Shown piece by piece: positions 16,944 to 25,723 of a stretch of 50,961 nucleotides of DNA. A program made the position numbers and the translations under genes. The notes under the pieces are model-generated. The model saw only the letters and a list, made by a program, of their open reading frames with translations, was not told the origin of the DNA and made no database searches. Positions within the stretch are counted from its first letter, which is position 1; every line of letters starts with the position of its first letter. Source of the DNA: DASVXQ01 sp046727955 (GTDB lineage Bacteria > Actinomycetota > CALGFH01); the NCBI GenBank assembly GCA_046727955.1, contig JBKPDO010000392.1, positions 1 to 50,961 of the forward strand, written 5' to 3'.

Positions 16944-17163
16944 TTGGGGTTCTCCCAGCACGTTTCCCGCGTCAGCCAGCGCCGCTTGTTGCGCTCATAG
17001 GCCTGGGAGGGCGTGAGGTGGATCATTGTCCAGTGATGATCGTCACAGGGGCACTTGATCTTGAAGTACCCGCCTGGCTTTTTCGTCACGGTCCACCCAG
17101 CCGTTCGGCATCCTTGAGGAGTTGTTCAAGTTCCCTACGTGGATGTCTTGGCCTTGGACTCAT
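16940..17163 (-). pseudogene. HicA-like small toxin gene with a one-base deletion
   Basis: From the ATG at 17163 the frame reads MSPRPRHPRRELEQLLKDAE then RLG, and hits TGA. One base more near 17094-17098 gives RLGWTVTKKPGGYFKIKCPC, then DDHHWTMIHLTPSQAYERNK and a stop that overlaps the ATG of the downstream gene. The order helix, strand, Gly-x-x-x-KIKCPC, His-rich strand resembles HicA, a small dsRBD-like mRNA-cleaving toxin. The interval is 224 bases, one short of a whole number of codons. Either the toxin is dead or the assembly lost a base. HicA assignment is by pattern only. Confidence 0.55.
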
Positions 17164-17308
17164 CGTAGGCGAACTACATCCTTGTGAATAGAAGCGACCG
17201 CCTAGAGTGATGTGTTACGGCCTGCATGGGGTGCATGATACGGGATAACCGACCGTTCTGTCGGCATCGCCAGGATCACACATTCTGCGGATACAGATGG
17301 CCGACCAT

Positions 17309-17325
17309 ATCTAGATCGTCTAGAT
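17309..17325. promoter_or_regulatory. ATCTAGA-TCG-TCTAGAT palindrome
   Basis: A perfect seven-base inverted repeat with a three-base spacer sits in the 259-base gap between the HicA-like gene and the flavoprotein gene. It is AT-rich against a GC-rich background and looks like a regulator binding site. It is 146 bases upstream of the HicA-like start. The rest of the gap holds nothing I can name. Confidence 0.35.
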
Positions 17326-17422
17326 TACGAAGTTTTGCTCCTGGTGGCGCCACGCACACGATGCCCGGTTGGCGGTCGAGCACGTCAGGGAAATAGACGT
17401 GGACTCCCTGACGCCCGCATAG

Positions 17423-18622
17423 CTATGACCCTGGACCGAACCTCGACAGGGCGAAGCTGGCCAGCTCCTGCGGCCGCTTGCCAGTGGCGATCCAGGTCGC
17501 CAGTGAACGCCCGGTCGCCGGCGCCATGAGGATGCCGGTGCCGTCGTGCCCGGCGCTCAGCCAGGCGTTGGCCAGCCCCGGAACCTGGTCGACCAGCGGC
17601 TGTCTGTCAGCGGTGGCCGGCCGGAAGCAGCACCACGAGTGGCGCACGCGCGCCGCCCGGGCGGCGGGCAGGAGCTGACCGACCCCCCGCCTGACGCGCT
17701 CGATCACCTCGGGCCGGACCTGGGGGGACTGGTCACCTTCATCGCGGGTGCCGCCGGCGAGCAGGCTGCCGTCGGGCATGGGCCCGACGCCGAAGCCAGG
17801 AGCGTGCACCCCGCAGCCGAGCCCGAACGAGCCCGGCTCGAAGGTGATCAGGTGACCCTTGACGAGCCGCCGGGGCAGCCGCACCCATGGCTCGGGCGCC
17901 AGCCCGGTGGCGAAGACCACCGTGCCCGGGTGCAGATCGCCAGCGGTCGTCTGCACGGTGACGATGCGCCCGCCCGCGGCTTCGGCGCCCGTCATCGCGA
18001 GTCTGGTGGCCACACTGCCCGCCTGGCGAGCCAGCGCGGCCACCAGGCGAAGCGGGTGAACGTGGGCATGGTCGGGGGCGAGCAGGGCGGCGGCCACGGT
18101 GGCGAGGCCGGGCGCGAGCTCCGCCACCCGGTCGGCGCTGAGCAACTCGACCCCGGGCCACGGTCGCGGCCAGCTCGATCCGTCGCCGGGCGGCAGCAGC
18201 AGCGCGGGCGTCCGCCGCAACTGAAGCGCCCCGTCCCACTCCTGGTCGAGCTGGCGGTAGAGCGCGAGGCTGCCGCGGGCCAGGGCCACGAAGGCGGGCG
18301 GGTCGGTGAGCTGGTGCAGCTCGGGCGCCAGCGCCCCGGCGGCGCCGCCGGAGGCGCCGGTCGCCAGCCGCGCCGCCTCGATGACCAGCACCCGCCCGAG
18401 CCCCGCGCGCCGGCAGAACACCGCCGTGGCCAGGCCGATCACGCCACCTCCGACGACGAGCACGTCAGGATTGCGGTCAAGAGGCGCCGGCACGCCGGGG
18501 TCGAGCATGGTCCGGTCGGCGGGCGACACCGTCTCGTCCCAGAGCGTCGCCCGCGCCCGGGACAGGCTGAAGGCTGTGGTGGTAGCGAGCTGCCACCGAT
18601 CGCGGCTGGCCATCGTTTGCAT
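17423..18622 (-). CDS. FAD-dependent DAO-family oxidoreductase (glycine oxidase-like)
   Basis: 399 residues. The dinucleotide-binding motif DVLVVGGGVIGLATAVF sits at about residues 52-68, followed by VLVIEAARLATGASGGAAGAL, where GASGGAAG is the usual flavin-contact loop (shown as IEAARLATGASGGAAG). The middle has HPLRLVAALARQAG, and the C-terminus HDGTGILMAPATGRSLATWI is the second FAD contact of D-amino-acid-oxidase-type enzymes. A role in oxidising glycine or another secondary or primary amine is likely, for example in thiamine synthesis, but no thi genes are near. The start could instead be the ATG three codons in, or later, because the first 45 residues are not conserved. It lies 58 bases downstream of the broken TetR gene. 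Confidence 0.85.
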   Translation of the reverse strand: MQTMASRDRWQLATTTAFSLSRARATLWDETVSPADRTMLDPGVPAPLDRNPDVLVVGGGVIGLATAVFCRRAGLGRVLVIEAARLATGASGGAAGALAPELHQLTDPPAFVALARGSLALYRQLDQEWDGALQLRRTPALLLPPGDGSSWPRPWPGVELLSADRVAELAPGLATVAAALLAPDHAHVHPLRLVAALARQAGSVATRLAMTGAEAAGGRIVTVQTTAGDLHPGTVVFATGLAPEPWVRLPRRLVKGHLITFEPGSFGLGCGVHAPGFGVGPMPDGSLLAGGTRDEGDQSPQVRPEVIERVRRGVGQLLPAARAARVRHSWCCFRPATADRQPLVDQVPGLANAWLSAGHDGTGILMAPATGRSLATWIATGKRPQELASFALSRFGPGS

Positions 18623-18680
18623 CGTAGAAATCGATCGCGGCGACCGTCGAGTCAGTCGCCCGGGCGAGGCCCTCGCCCGC

Positions 18681-19205
18681 TCAATCGTGGGGACGCAGGC
18701 CGTCGATCACGACTCCGAGGAGCCGGCCGGCCTGATCGGCGCCGTCGGGCGCGTGCTCGGTCGCCATAGAGATCGCGTGCATGAGCTTGAACAGGTCGTC
18801 CAGGTCGGTGTCCGAGCGCACGCCTCCCGCCCGCTGGGCGCGGTCGAGCAGCGCTCCCCCGTCCCTGCGCAAAGCCTCGCGGCACGAGGAAAGCAGCTCG
18901 GGGTGGGGGTCATCAGCGACGACAGCCCTCGCTTCGTCGTCATGTAGGACGCCATGGCCCGTAGCCAGGTGGCGAACGCGTCGCCGGGCGACGGGGAGGC
19001 GAGCAGCTCGCGTGCCTGGGAGCACAGCTCCTCGACCTGGTCGCGGTAGACGGCCTCCAGCAGCGCCTGGCGGGTGGGGAAGTGCCGGTAGAGCGTACCG
19101 GACCCGACGCCGGCACGACGCGCGATGTCGTCCAGTGACGCCTCGGCTCCGTGCTGGGCGAACGCGGTCCTGGCCGCGGCCAGCAGGCGCTGGTGGCGCC
19201 GATGT
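18681..19205 (-). pseudogene. TetR-family regulator, 5'-truncated and frameshifted
   Basis: The helix-turn-helix is clear: RRHQRLLAAARTAFAQHG, then ASLDDIARRAGVGSGTLYRHF and TRQALLEAVYRDQVEEL (all minus strand, about 19000-19200). Upstream of RRHQ the frame runs into DNA encoding an MFS protein on the other strand, and there is no start codon where the usual ~20-residue N-terminus should be. After residue ~95 (MASYMTTKRG) the reading must change frame near 18915-18930 to reach PELLSSCREALRRD and the C-terminus. With the divergent MFS gene it formed a regulator/exporter pair now joined by a deletion. It is unlikely to be made. Confidence 0.75.
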
Positions 19206-20097
19206 TCATCGAGGAGTCCGAGCGCCGCGAAGGGCGCTTCGACCTGGCCGGGCGCTCACCTCCACCGCTGCCATGGCTTCGCTGGTCTACGGGTTCATCC
19301 GCGCCTCGACCAGCGGCTGGAGCGACGGTGTCACCCGGGTGGCCTTCGCCGCGGCCGTCCTGCTCCTCGCCCTCTTCCTGAGCATCGAGCTGCGCAGCAG
19401 GCAGCCCATCACCCCGCTGCACCTGTTCACCAACCGCGACCGCAGCAGCGCGCACGCCATCAGGCTGCTGCTCGTGGCGGGCATGTTCGGGATGTTCTTC
19501 TTCCTCACCCAGTTCGTGCAGGACGTGCTCGGCTTCAGCCCGCTCAAGGCCGGCTTCGCGTTCCTGCCGCTGACGATCGCCCTCTTCGGCTCCGCGCGGC
19601 TGGCCTCCAGACTGCTCCCGCGTCTGGGTGCTAAGCGGCTCACGGTGACCGGCATCGCCCTCACCACCGCCGGGATGGTATGGCTGAGCCAGGTCTCCGC
19701 CGGCGGCGGCTACCTCTCCGGCGTGCTCGGGCCGATGCTGCTGTTCGGCCTGGGGGTGGGCTTCCCGTTCGTGGCGCTCACCGTGCTGGCCCTCTCCGGG
19801 GTGGAGCCGCGCGACACCGGCGCGGCATCCAGCCTGGTGAACGTCATGCAGCAGGTCGGCGGGTCGCTGGGCCTGGCCATCCTCGTCACGGTGTTCGGGA
19901 CCGCCAGCCGCAATGCGGCCAGTCAGTCCGTGGCGGGCGCCAGCACCGCGACGAAGGTCAGGGACGTCCTCACGACCGGCATCAGCAGCGCCTTCACCGC
20001 CTCGACGATCCTGATTGCCTGCTCGCTCCTGCTGGCCGTGGTCGCCATCACCTCGCGCGCAAGCCAGCCAGGACGCTTGCCAGCAGGGCGGGGGTGA
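19202..20097 (+). pseudogene. C-terminal half of a DHA2-type MFS exporter, truncated and frameshifted
   Basis: Only helices from about the middle of a 14-span DHA2 exporter remain. The reading starts at FIEESERREGRFDLAG, the central cytoplasmic loop of this family, and must shift one base near 19249-19253 to continue ALTSTAAMASLVYGFIRAS. It then goes on with RSRQPITPLHLFTNR, FFFLTQFVQDVLGFSPLKAG and ARDTGAASSLVNVMQQVGGSLGLA-type text (here RDTGAASSLVNVMQQVGG). The N-terminal half and promoter are missing. The 5' end abuts the truncated TetR gene, the scar of a deletion between divergent genes. The 3' end overlaps the reductase gene tail by 50 bases. Confidence 0.8.
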
Positions 20098-21184
20098 TGC
20101 GGACCTGCCCGAGGCCCAGCTCGACCAGGCGCTGGAAGCGGACGGGGGAGCCGTCGGCGGCAGCGAGCGCCGCGCAGGCCAGCGGCTGCCAGCGGATCGC
20201 CCGGCCGAGCACGGCCGCGTGCCGGAAGTGACGGCCGAGCGCGGCGCGGAGCAGCGCGCGGTAGGCCGGCAGGGGCCGGTCGGGCGCGAGCAGGCTCGCG
20301 CGGGCGGCCAGCCGGCCGGAGGCCAGGGCGTAATAGATCCCCTCGCCAGACAGCGGGTTGACCATCGCCGCGGCGTCTCCGCAGAGCAGCACCCGGCCGC
20401 CGCCGGGCAGCGGCCGCTGGGAGGAGAAGGGCAGGTGGTGCGCGCGGAGACTGGCCGGGTCGGGATCGGCGCCCGGCAGCAGCGCGCGCAGCCGCCCCTC
20501 CAGCTCTGCCCTGCCGCCCTCGAAGCGGCTGCGCAGCAGCCCGTAGCCGACGTTGACCAGCCCGGTCCCGGTCGCGAACGACCAGACGTACGCGGGCCAG
20601 CCTTGCGCCACCCAGCCGATCAGCTGCTCAGGCGGTCCCGGCGGGGCGGCGGCGTAGCCGCGCAGGGCGATCGCGGTGTGGCGCTGAGGGCTCGCTGGCG
20701 CGCCGAGCAGGCGGCGCACCACTGAGTTCGCCCCGTCGGCGCCGATCACCACCCGGGCGGCCAGCCGGCCGTTGACGAGCACCACGCCGTCGCGCTGCTC
20801 CACGCTGCGCACCCGCTCGCGCTCGACCACCGCCCCGGCGCGGACAGCCGCCGTGACCAGGCGGTCGTCCAGCACGCGCCGGGGCACCACCCAGCTCGGC
20901 CTGGCGGCGGTGCCGCTCACCTCGATCCCGCCGGGCGCGCGCAGGCGCAGCCGGCGCAGGGGCGGGTAGCCGTCCAGCGCCTCGCTCGCGTCCAGGGCGA
21001 CCAGCTCCGCGGCGGCGTGCGGGCCGATGCCGTCGCCGCAGGGCTTGTCGCGCGGGAAGGCGGCGCGGTCCAGCAGCAACACCCGGGCGCTGGGCTCGAG
21101 ACGCTTGGCCTCGAGCGCGGCGGCGGCGCCCGCCGGCCCGGCACCGGCCACGACCAGGTCCCAGCCCAAGCCCGAGGCACCCAT
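20048..21184 (-). CDS. Geranylgeranyl-reductase-family flavoprotein
   Basis: 378 residues from the ATG at 21184. FAD motifs are complete: DLVVAGAGPAGAAAALEAKR at the N-terminus, PCGDGIGPHAAAEL (the family's PCGD/GGxx loop), VIGADGANSVVRRLLG in the middle, and LLCGDAAAMVNPLSGEGIYYAL toward the end. This is the pattern of GGR-type reductases that saturate isoprenoid chains of quinones, lipids or chlorophyll side chains. It lies 17 bases downstream of the ROK kinase stop on the same strand, so the two may be co-transcribed though no pathway link is evident. Its tail overlaps the MFS remnant. Family is sure; substrate is not. Confidence 0.88.
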   Translation of the reverse strand: MGASGLGWDLVVAGAGPAGAAAALEAKRLEPSARVLLLDRAAFPRDKPCGDGIGPHAAAELVALDASEALDGYPPLRRLRLRAPGGIEVSGTAARPSWVVPRRVLDDRLVTAAVRAGAVVERERVRSVEQRDGVVLVNGRLAARVVIGADGANSVVRRLLGAPASPQRHTAIALRGYAAAPPGPPEQLIGWVAQGWPAYVWSFATGTGLVNVGYGLLRSRFEGGRAELEGRLRALLPGADPDPASLRAHHLPFSSQRPLPGGGRVLLCGDAAAMVNPLSGEGIYYALASGRLAARASLLAPDRPLPAYRALLRAALGRHFRHAAVLGRAIRWQPLACAALAAADGSPVRFQRLVELGLGQVRITPALLASVLAGLRAR

Positions 21185-21201
21185 CCTGATAGACCGGGGG
21201 A

Positions 21202-22392
21202 CTAACGCTCGGCCTTGCGAATCGTCGCCGAGCGGGCAGGGGCCTCGCCAGCGAGCCCCCCGGACCCTGGATCCCGCCGGGGGGCTACGCTCGGCTCTGC
21301 TTCGGGTCCTGGTGCTCCGCGTCTGGCCTCGCTGGCGAGCCCCCCGGACCCCCCGGCGGTGGAGAAGGGGTCCAAGACCGACTCGAGCGCGGCGACCGCC
21401 GCCCCTCGCGCGCCCGCCATGTCCAGGTCGGGCACGAGGTCGAATCTTGCCACGCGCTCCTGCTCTTCCCGCAGGGCGGTGTGCTCGCGCACCATGCCGA
21501 GGAACCACTGGCGGAACCGCGGCGAGGTCTCGACCACGCCACCGCCCAGGAAGTAGGCGCTCGGGTCGATGAAGTTGGCGGCGATCGTGAACAGCCGGCC
21601 GAGCGCCATCGCCTGCTGCTCGAAGATCTTGAGGGCGAGCGGGTCGCCCTTCTCGCCGTAGGCGCGGACAAGCCTCGCGGCCTCCCTGAGCGACCCCACC
21701 TTGCCCAGCTCGTGGCCGTCGAAGCGGGTCAGCCAGTAGGGCAGCAGGTTCTTCTCGATCCCGGTCAGGGAGGCGACGCTCTCGGCGTCGCCGGAGAGGC
21801 CGCAGTTGCACTGGGGCAATGGCTGGCCCTCGCCCAGCAGTCCCTGCATCGGGATGTACACGTGACCCAGCTCGCCGGCCATCCCGGCGGCGCCGCGCAC
21901 GATCCGCCCCGCCTCGATCACCCCACCGCCGAGCCCGGTGCCCACGATCGCCGAGACGGAGGAGTGCCGCGGCGCCTCCGCTCCGAAGTGCACGTGGTGG
22001 GCATAGAGCGCGGCGGCGTTGCCGTCGTTGTTGTAGACGACCGGCAGGCCCAGCCGGGCCTCGAGCGCGGCGCGGAAATCGAAGCCGCGCCAGGCCGGCT
22101 GGGAGAAGTTCGTGGCGCCCTTCGACGAGATGACGCCGTCCGCGCTGGCGGGGCCGGGCGTGTCCAGGCCCACGGCAAGGACCGAGGACCTCGGCCTGCC
22201 GGTGATCTCCAGGACGTGCTCCAGCGACCGGGCGAGCGCCTCGACGGCGACGTCCGGTCCCTCCTGGACCCGGCTCGGAGTCTCTACCAGCCGGTCGACC
22301 AGGAACGACCCCGAGGAGTCGAGCACCGTGGCGTTGTTGCAGTTCCCGCCGTTGTCGAGCCCGACGACCACCCACTGGTCTCTAGTCCGCAT
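21202..22392 (-). CDS. ROK-family sugar kinase/regulator-like protein with extended C-terminus
   Basis: 396 residues. ROK features: VVVGLDNGGNCNNATVLD near the start (phosphate-binding), VLAVGLDTPGPASADGVI, NNDGNAAALYAHH with the catalytic-Asp region, VGTGLGGGVIEAGRIVRG, GELGHVYI, and QCNCGLSGDAESVAS, which keeps two of the usual zinc cysteines (CxCG) but has Asp where a third Cys is common. It lacks an N-terminal HTH, so it is a kinase-type ROK (glucokinase-like) rather than a repressor. The last ~60 residues are a low-complexity Gly/Ala/Pro tail encoded by a repeat-rich segment. A 17-base tandem repeat lies upstream at 22441-22474. Confidence 0.88.
   Translation of the reverse strand: MRTRDQWVVVGLDNGGNCNNATVLDSSGSFLVDRLVETPSRVQEGPDVAVEALARSLEHVLEITGRPRSSVLAVGLDTPGPASADGVISSKGATNFSQPAWRGFDFRAALEARLGLPVVYNNDGNAAALYAHHVHFGAEAPRHSSVSAIVGTGLGGGVIEAGRIVRGAAGMAGELGHVYIPMQGLLGEGQPLPQCNCGLSGDAESVASLTGIEKNLLPYWLTRFDGHELGKVGSLREAARLVRAYGEKGDPLALKIFEQQAMALGRLFTIAANFIDPSAYFLGGGVVETSPRFRQWFLGMVREHTALREEQERVARFDLVPDLDMAGARGAAVAALESVLDPFSTAGGSGGLASEARRGAPGPEAEPSVAPRRDPGSGGLAGEAPARSATIRKAER
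21243..21351. repeat. REP-like repeats in the 3' part of the ROK gene
   Basis: Two 25-base copies (21243-21267 and 21327-21351) differ at only two bases. Both share GCGAGCCCCCCGGACCC, and each contains a small palindrome (TCGCCAGCGA in one, TCGCTGGCGA in the other). Copy one begins a perfect ten-base stem, AGCCCCCCGG at 21254-21263 with its complement at 21277-21286. The copies lie in the ROK reading frame and encode its GGSGGLASEA-like tail. Confidence 0.5.
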
Positions 22393-22440
22393 CGTCTGCC
22401 TACCTCGCTTGGACGTGTATCGGTGTGCGTCTCAGTCAGC

Positions 22441-22474
22441 GACGATAGTGGCCCCACGACGATAGTGGCCCCAC
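22441..22474. repeat. Perfect 17-base tandem duplication upstream of the ROK gene
   Basis: GACGATAGTGGCCCCAC occurs twice head to tail, 48 bases upstream of the ROK start. On the minus strand each unit contains CCACTATCGTC, so the duplication may repeat a promoter or regulator half-site. The rest of the 248-base gap shows only the globin promoter. Confidence 0.6.
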
Positions 22475-22628
22475 CGGCGACTTGAATCCAGAGGCCCAGC
22501 GGCAGGCATCATGCGCCCGCTGGGCATTTTGCGGGTGCAGGAGCAATCGCACCTCTTGTCGATCCTAAGACCGAGCGGTGGGACCACGGCTCCGCGAGGT
22601 CAGCGCGGAGGTCGAGCGCTACGGCTGG

Positions 22629-22640
22629 TAGCTTGGGCGG
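22629..22640 (+). promoter_or_regulatory. -10 box of a leaderless globin transcript
   Basis: TAGCTT (22629-22634) is a TANNNT -10 box followed by exactly six bases and then the GTG start codon at 22641. No Shine-Dalgarno is present between them, so the transcript probably begins at the start codon. Confidence 0.5.
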
Positions 22641-23024
22641 GTGGCGTCGGAGATCACGTACTACCAGGCGGTCGGCGGCGAGGAGACCTTCCGCCGGCTG
22701 GTCGCCCGCTTCTACCAGGGGGTGGCCGGCGACCCGCTGCTGCGCCCGCTCTACCCGGAGGAGGGCCTGGCCGGCTCGGAGGAGCGGCTGCGCCTGTTCC
22801 TCATCCAGTACTGGGGTGGTCCGGCGACCTATAGCGACATCCGCGGCCACCCCGCCCTGCGCATGCGTCACGCCCGCTTCGCCATCGGCCCGGCGCAGCG
22901 TGACGCCTGGCTGCGGCACATGAACGAGGCGATCGACTCGCTGGAGCTGCCGGAGCACCTGGCGGCGCCACTGCGCGAGTACGTGACGATAGCGGCTCGA
23001 GCCCTCACCAACCAGCCCGGGTGA
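22641..23024 (+). CDS. glbO: Group II truncated haemoglobin (trHbO)
   Basis: 127 residues from a GTG at 22641. The 2-on-2 globin pattern is visible: TYYQAVGGEETFRRLVARFYQGV with the B10 aromatic in RFYQ, PLYPEEGLAGSEERLRLFL, QYWGGPATYSDIRGHP with the G8 Trp, and RMRHARFAIGPAQRDAWLRHM with the proximal His region (blocks shown separately). Group II members bind O2 tightly and are linked to NO or redox handling. Length is typical. A leaderless promoter fits the start. It stands alone between a divergent ROK gene and the phosphoketolase gene, so the neighbours do not add functional context. Confidence 0.92.
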   Translation: MASEITYYQAVGGEETFRRLVARFYQGVAGDPLLRPLYPEEGLAGSEERLRLFLIQYWGGPATYSDIRGHPALRMRHARFAIGPAQRDAWLRHMNEAIDSLELPEHLAAPLREYVTIAARALTNQPG

Positions 23025-23161
23025 GAGGGCAGCGGGCCGCCGGCCCAAAGGGCGTCAGGCGTGAGCGACGTCCAGCACCACCCGCATGACGTGGATCTCG
23101 CCCGGGTTGCTGATCAGCCCCCAACCGGTCGCGCTACCGGCATCGTCCTAGCTCGGGCGGC

Positions 23162-25537
23162 TCAGTACGGCCAGGTCCAGTCGCGCACCTCTGGGGCGTC
23201 TTCGCCCTCACGGCGGGTGTAGGCGCGGCAGGACAGGCGCCGGTCGCTCATGAGCTGGCGCACGTGCCCGGCCCGCGACGCCAATCCGGGGACCCGGTCG
23301 ATCACGTCCATGACCAGGTGGAAGCGGTCCAGGTCGTTGAGCATGACCATGTCGAACGGCGTGGTGGTGGTGCCCTCCTCCTTGTAGCCGCGCACGTGCA
23401 TGTTGCCGTGGTTGGTGCGGCGGTAGACCAGCCGGTGGATCAGCGTCGCGTAGCCGTGATAGGCGAACACCACCGGCCGGTCGGTGGTGAACAGCGCGTC
23501 GAACTCCGCGTCGGAGGCGCCGTGCGGGTGCTCGGACTCGGGCTCCAGGCGCATCAGGTCGACCACGTTGATCACCCGGACCTTCAGGTCGGGCAGGTGC
23601 CGGCGCAGCAGGTCGACGGCGGCCAGCGTCTCCAGCGTGGGGACGTCGCCGCAGCAGGCCATCACCACGTCGGGCTCACCGTCCTGGTCGTTGCTGGCCC
23701 ACTCCCAGATGCCCATCCCGCGGGTGCAGTGCAGGATCGCGTCGTCCATCGACAGCCAGTTCAGCGACGGCTGCTTGCCCGCCACGACGACGTTCACGTA
23801 ATGGCGGCTGCGCAGGCAGTGATCGGCCACCGACAGCAGGCAGTTGGCGTCCGGCGGGAGGTACACGCGGACGATCTCCGCCTTCTTGTTCACCACGTGG
23901 TCGATGAACCCGGGGTCCTGGTGCGAGAACCCGTTGTGGTCCTGGCGCCACACGTGCGAGGAGAGCAGGTAGTTGAGCGAGGCGATGGGGCGCCGCCAGG
24001 GGATCCCCCTGGTCACCTTCAGCCACTTGGCGTGCTGGTTGAACATCGAGTCGACGATGTGGATGAACGCCTCGTAGCAGTTGAACAGGCCGTGGCGACC
24101 GGTCAGCAGGTAGCCCTCCAGCCAGCCCTGGCACAGGTGCTCCGACAGCACCTCCATGACCCGTCCGTCGGGAGCCAGGTGATCGTCGGTGGGGAGGATC
24201 TTCGCGTCGAAGGTGCGGTTCGTCGCCTCGAACACCTGGGTCAGGCGGTTGGATGCGGTCTCGTCCGGCCCGAACAGCCGGAAGTTGTCCGGGTTGCGGC
24301 GGATCACGTCGCGCAGGAACGCGCCGAGCACGCGGGTGGCCTCGCTGAACGTCGCCCCGGGCTTGGCCACGTCGACGGCGTAGTCGCGGAAGTCCGGCAG
24401 CAGCAGGTTGCGGAGCAGGAGCCCGCCGTTGGTGTGGGGGTTCGCGCTCATGCGCCGCCGGCGCCGTGGCGGGAGCTCGGCCAGCTCCTCGACCAGGCGT
24501 CCCTCCTCGTCGAACAGCTCCTCCGGCCGGTAGCTGCGCATCCACGACTCCAGCAGCGCCAGGTGCTGTGGGTTCGAGCGGGCCTGGTCGATAGGGACCT
24601 GATGGGACCGCCAGGTCCCCTCCACGGGCAGACCGTCGACCTCCTTGGGTCCGGTCCACCCCTTGGGAGTCCGCAGCACGATCATCGGCCACCGCGGCCG
24701 GGTTGGATCCTGCCGCGCCCGGGCGGCCCGCTGGATCGCCTGGATCTCCTCGACCACCTCGTCCAGCACCGCGGCCATGCGCTGGTGCACCGCTGCCGGC
24801 TCGTCGCCCTCGACGAAATACGGATGGTGCCCGTAGCCCTCCAGCAGCGCGCGCAGCTCCTCGTCCGTGATCCTCGCCAGCGCCGTGGCGCTGGCGATCT
24901 TGTAGCCGTTCAGGTGCAGGATCGGTAGCACCGCGCCGTCGCGGACCGGGTCGAGGAATTTGTTGGAGTGCCAGCTCCCCGCGAGCGGGCCGGTCTCCGC
25001 CTCGCCGTCGCCCACCACGCAGCACACCAGCAGGTCGGGGTTGTCGAACGCCGCGCCGTAGGCGTGCGTCAGCGAGTAGCCCAGCTCACCCCCCTCGTGA
25101 ATCGAGCCGGGCGTCTCCGGCGCCACGTGGCTGGGGATGCCGCCCGGGAAGGAGAACTGCCGGAACAGTCGCCGCAGCCCTTCGGCGTCCCTGGTGACGT
25201 CGGGGTAGACCTCGCTGTAGGTCCCCTCGAGGTAGGTGTTGGCCACCACGCCGGGCCCGCCGTGCCCGGGTCCGGCCACGTAGATCGCGTCCAGGTCCAG
25301 GTCCCGGATGACCCGGTTCATGTGGGCGTAGATGAGGTTGAGGCCGGGGGTGGTGCCCCAGTGGCCGAGCAGCCGGGGCTTGATGTGCTCGGGCCTGAGC
25401 GGCTCGCGCAGCAGCGGGTTGTCGAGCAGATAGATCTGGCCGACCGACAGGTAGTTCGCCGCGCGCCAGTAGGCGTTGATCCGGCGGAGCTGCTCCTGCG
25501 ACAGCGGGCCGGGCTCCCCGCTCTCGGGATGGCTCAT
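23162..25537 (-). CDS. xfp: Xylulose-5-phosphate/fructose-6-phosphate phosphoketolase
   Basis: 791 residues, normal for the family. It uses thiamine diphosphate and phosphate to cleave xylulose-5-P or fructose-6-P into acetyl-phosphate plus glyceraldehyde-3-P or erythrose-4-P. Signatures seen: INAYWRAANYLSVGQIYL near the start, HWGTTPGLNLIYAH, HEGGELGYSLTHAYGAAFDNP (shown as EGGELGYSLTHAYGAA), the ThDP motif VVGDGEAETGPLAGSWH, and SHQDPGFIDHVVNKK. The ATG at 25537 has GGAGG six bases upstream. It is divergent from the acetate kinase gene 186 bases away, so acetyl-P made here can be converted to acetate and ATP. No pta gene is visible. Confidence 0.96.
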   Translation of the reverse strand: MSHPESGEPGPLSQEQLRRINAYWRAANYLSVGQIYLLDNPLLREPLRPEHIKPRLLGHWGTTPGLNLIYAHMNRVIRDLDLDAIYVAGPGHGGPGVVANTYLEGTYSEVYPDVTRDAEGLRRLFRQFSFPGGIPSHVAPETPGSIHEGGELGYSLTHAYGAAFDNPDLLVCCVVGDGEAETGPLAGSWHSNKFLDPVRDGAVLPILHLNGYKIASATALARITDEELRALLEGYGHHPYFVEGDEPAAVHQRMAAVLDEVVEEIQAIQRAARARQDPTRPRWPMIVLRTPKGWTGPKEVDGLPVEGTWRSHQVPIDQARSNPQHLALLESWMRSYRPEELFDEEGRLVEELAELPPRRRRRMSANPHTNGGLLLRNLLLPDFRDYAVDVAKPGATFSEATRVLGAFLRDVIRRNPDNFRLFGPDETASNRLTQVFEATNRTFDAKILPTDDHLAPDGRVMEVLSEHLCQGWLEGYLLTGRHGLFNCYEAFIHIVDSMFNQHAKWLKVTRGIPWRRPIASLNYLLSSHVWRQDHNGFSHQDPGFIDHVVNKKAEIVRVYLPPDANCLLSVADHCLRSRHYVNVVVAGKQPSLNWLSMDDAILHCTRGMGIWEWASNDQDGEPDVVMACCGDVPTLETLAAVDLLRRHLPDLKVRVINVVDLMRLEPESEHPHGASDAEFDALFTTDRPVVFAYHGYATLIHRLVYRRTNHGNMHVRGYKEEGTTTTPFDMVMLNDLDRFHLVMDVIDRVPGLASRAGHVRQLMSDRRLSCRAYTRREGEDAPEVRDWTWPY

Positions 25538-25723
25538 GCGTTACCTCCAATTCCGGGTCCCAGCTTCTGGTCCCTTGTCCGCCTAGAGACTAACCCGGCC
25601 ACGCGGCAGGCTTGTGAAAAGGTAGGGGCAGGCAAGCGGAGGGGGCACATCACACTGTATGGAGGGTCAGCTCGCCGATGGATTCCTGATGCCGTCCCAG
25701 GTCGCGCTAGTCTTTGCCGCACG

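Noticed and set aside
23264..24928. 554-codon plus-strand frame opposite phosphoketolase
   Set aside because: It is a shadow of the well-supported phosphoketolase gene; the text is compositionally biased with no recognisable motif.
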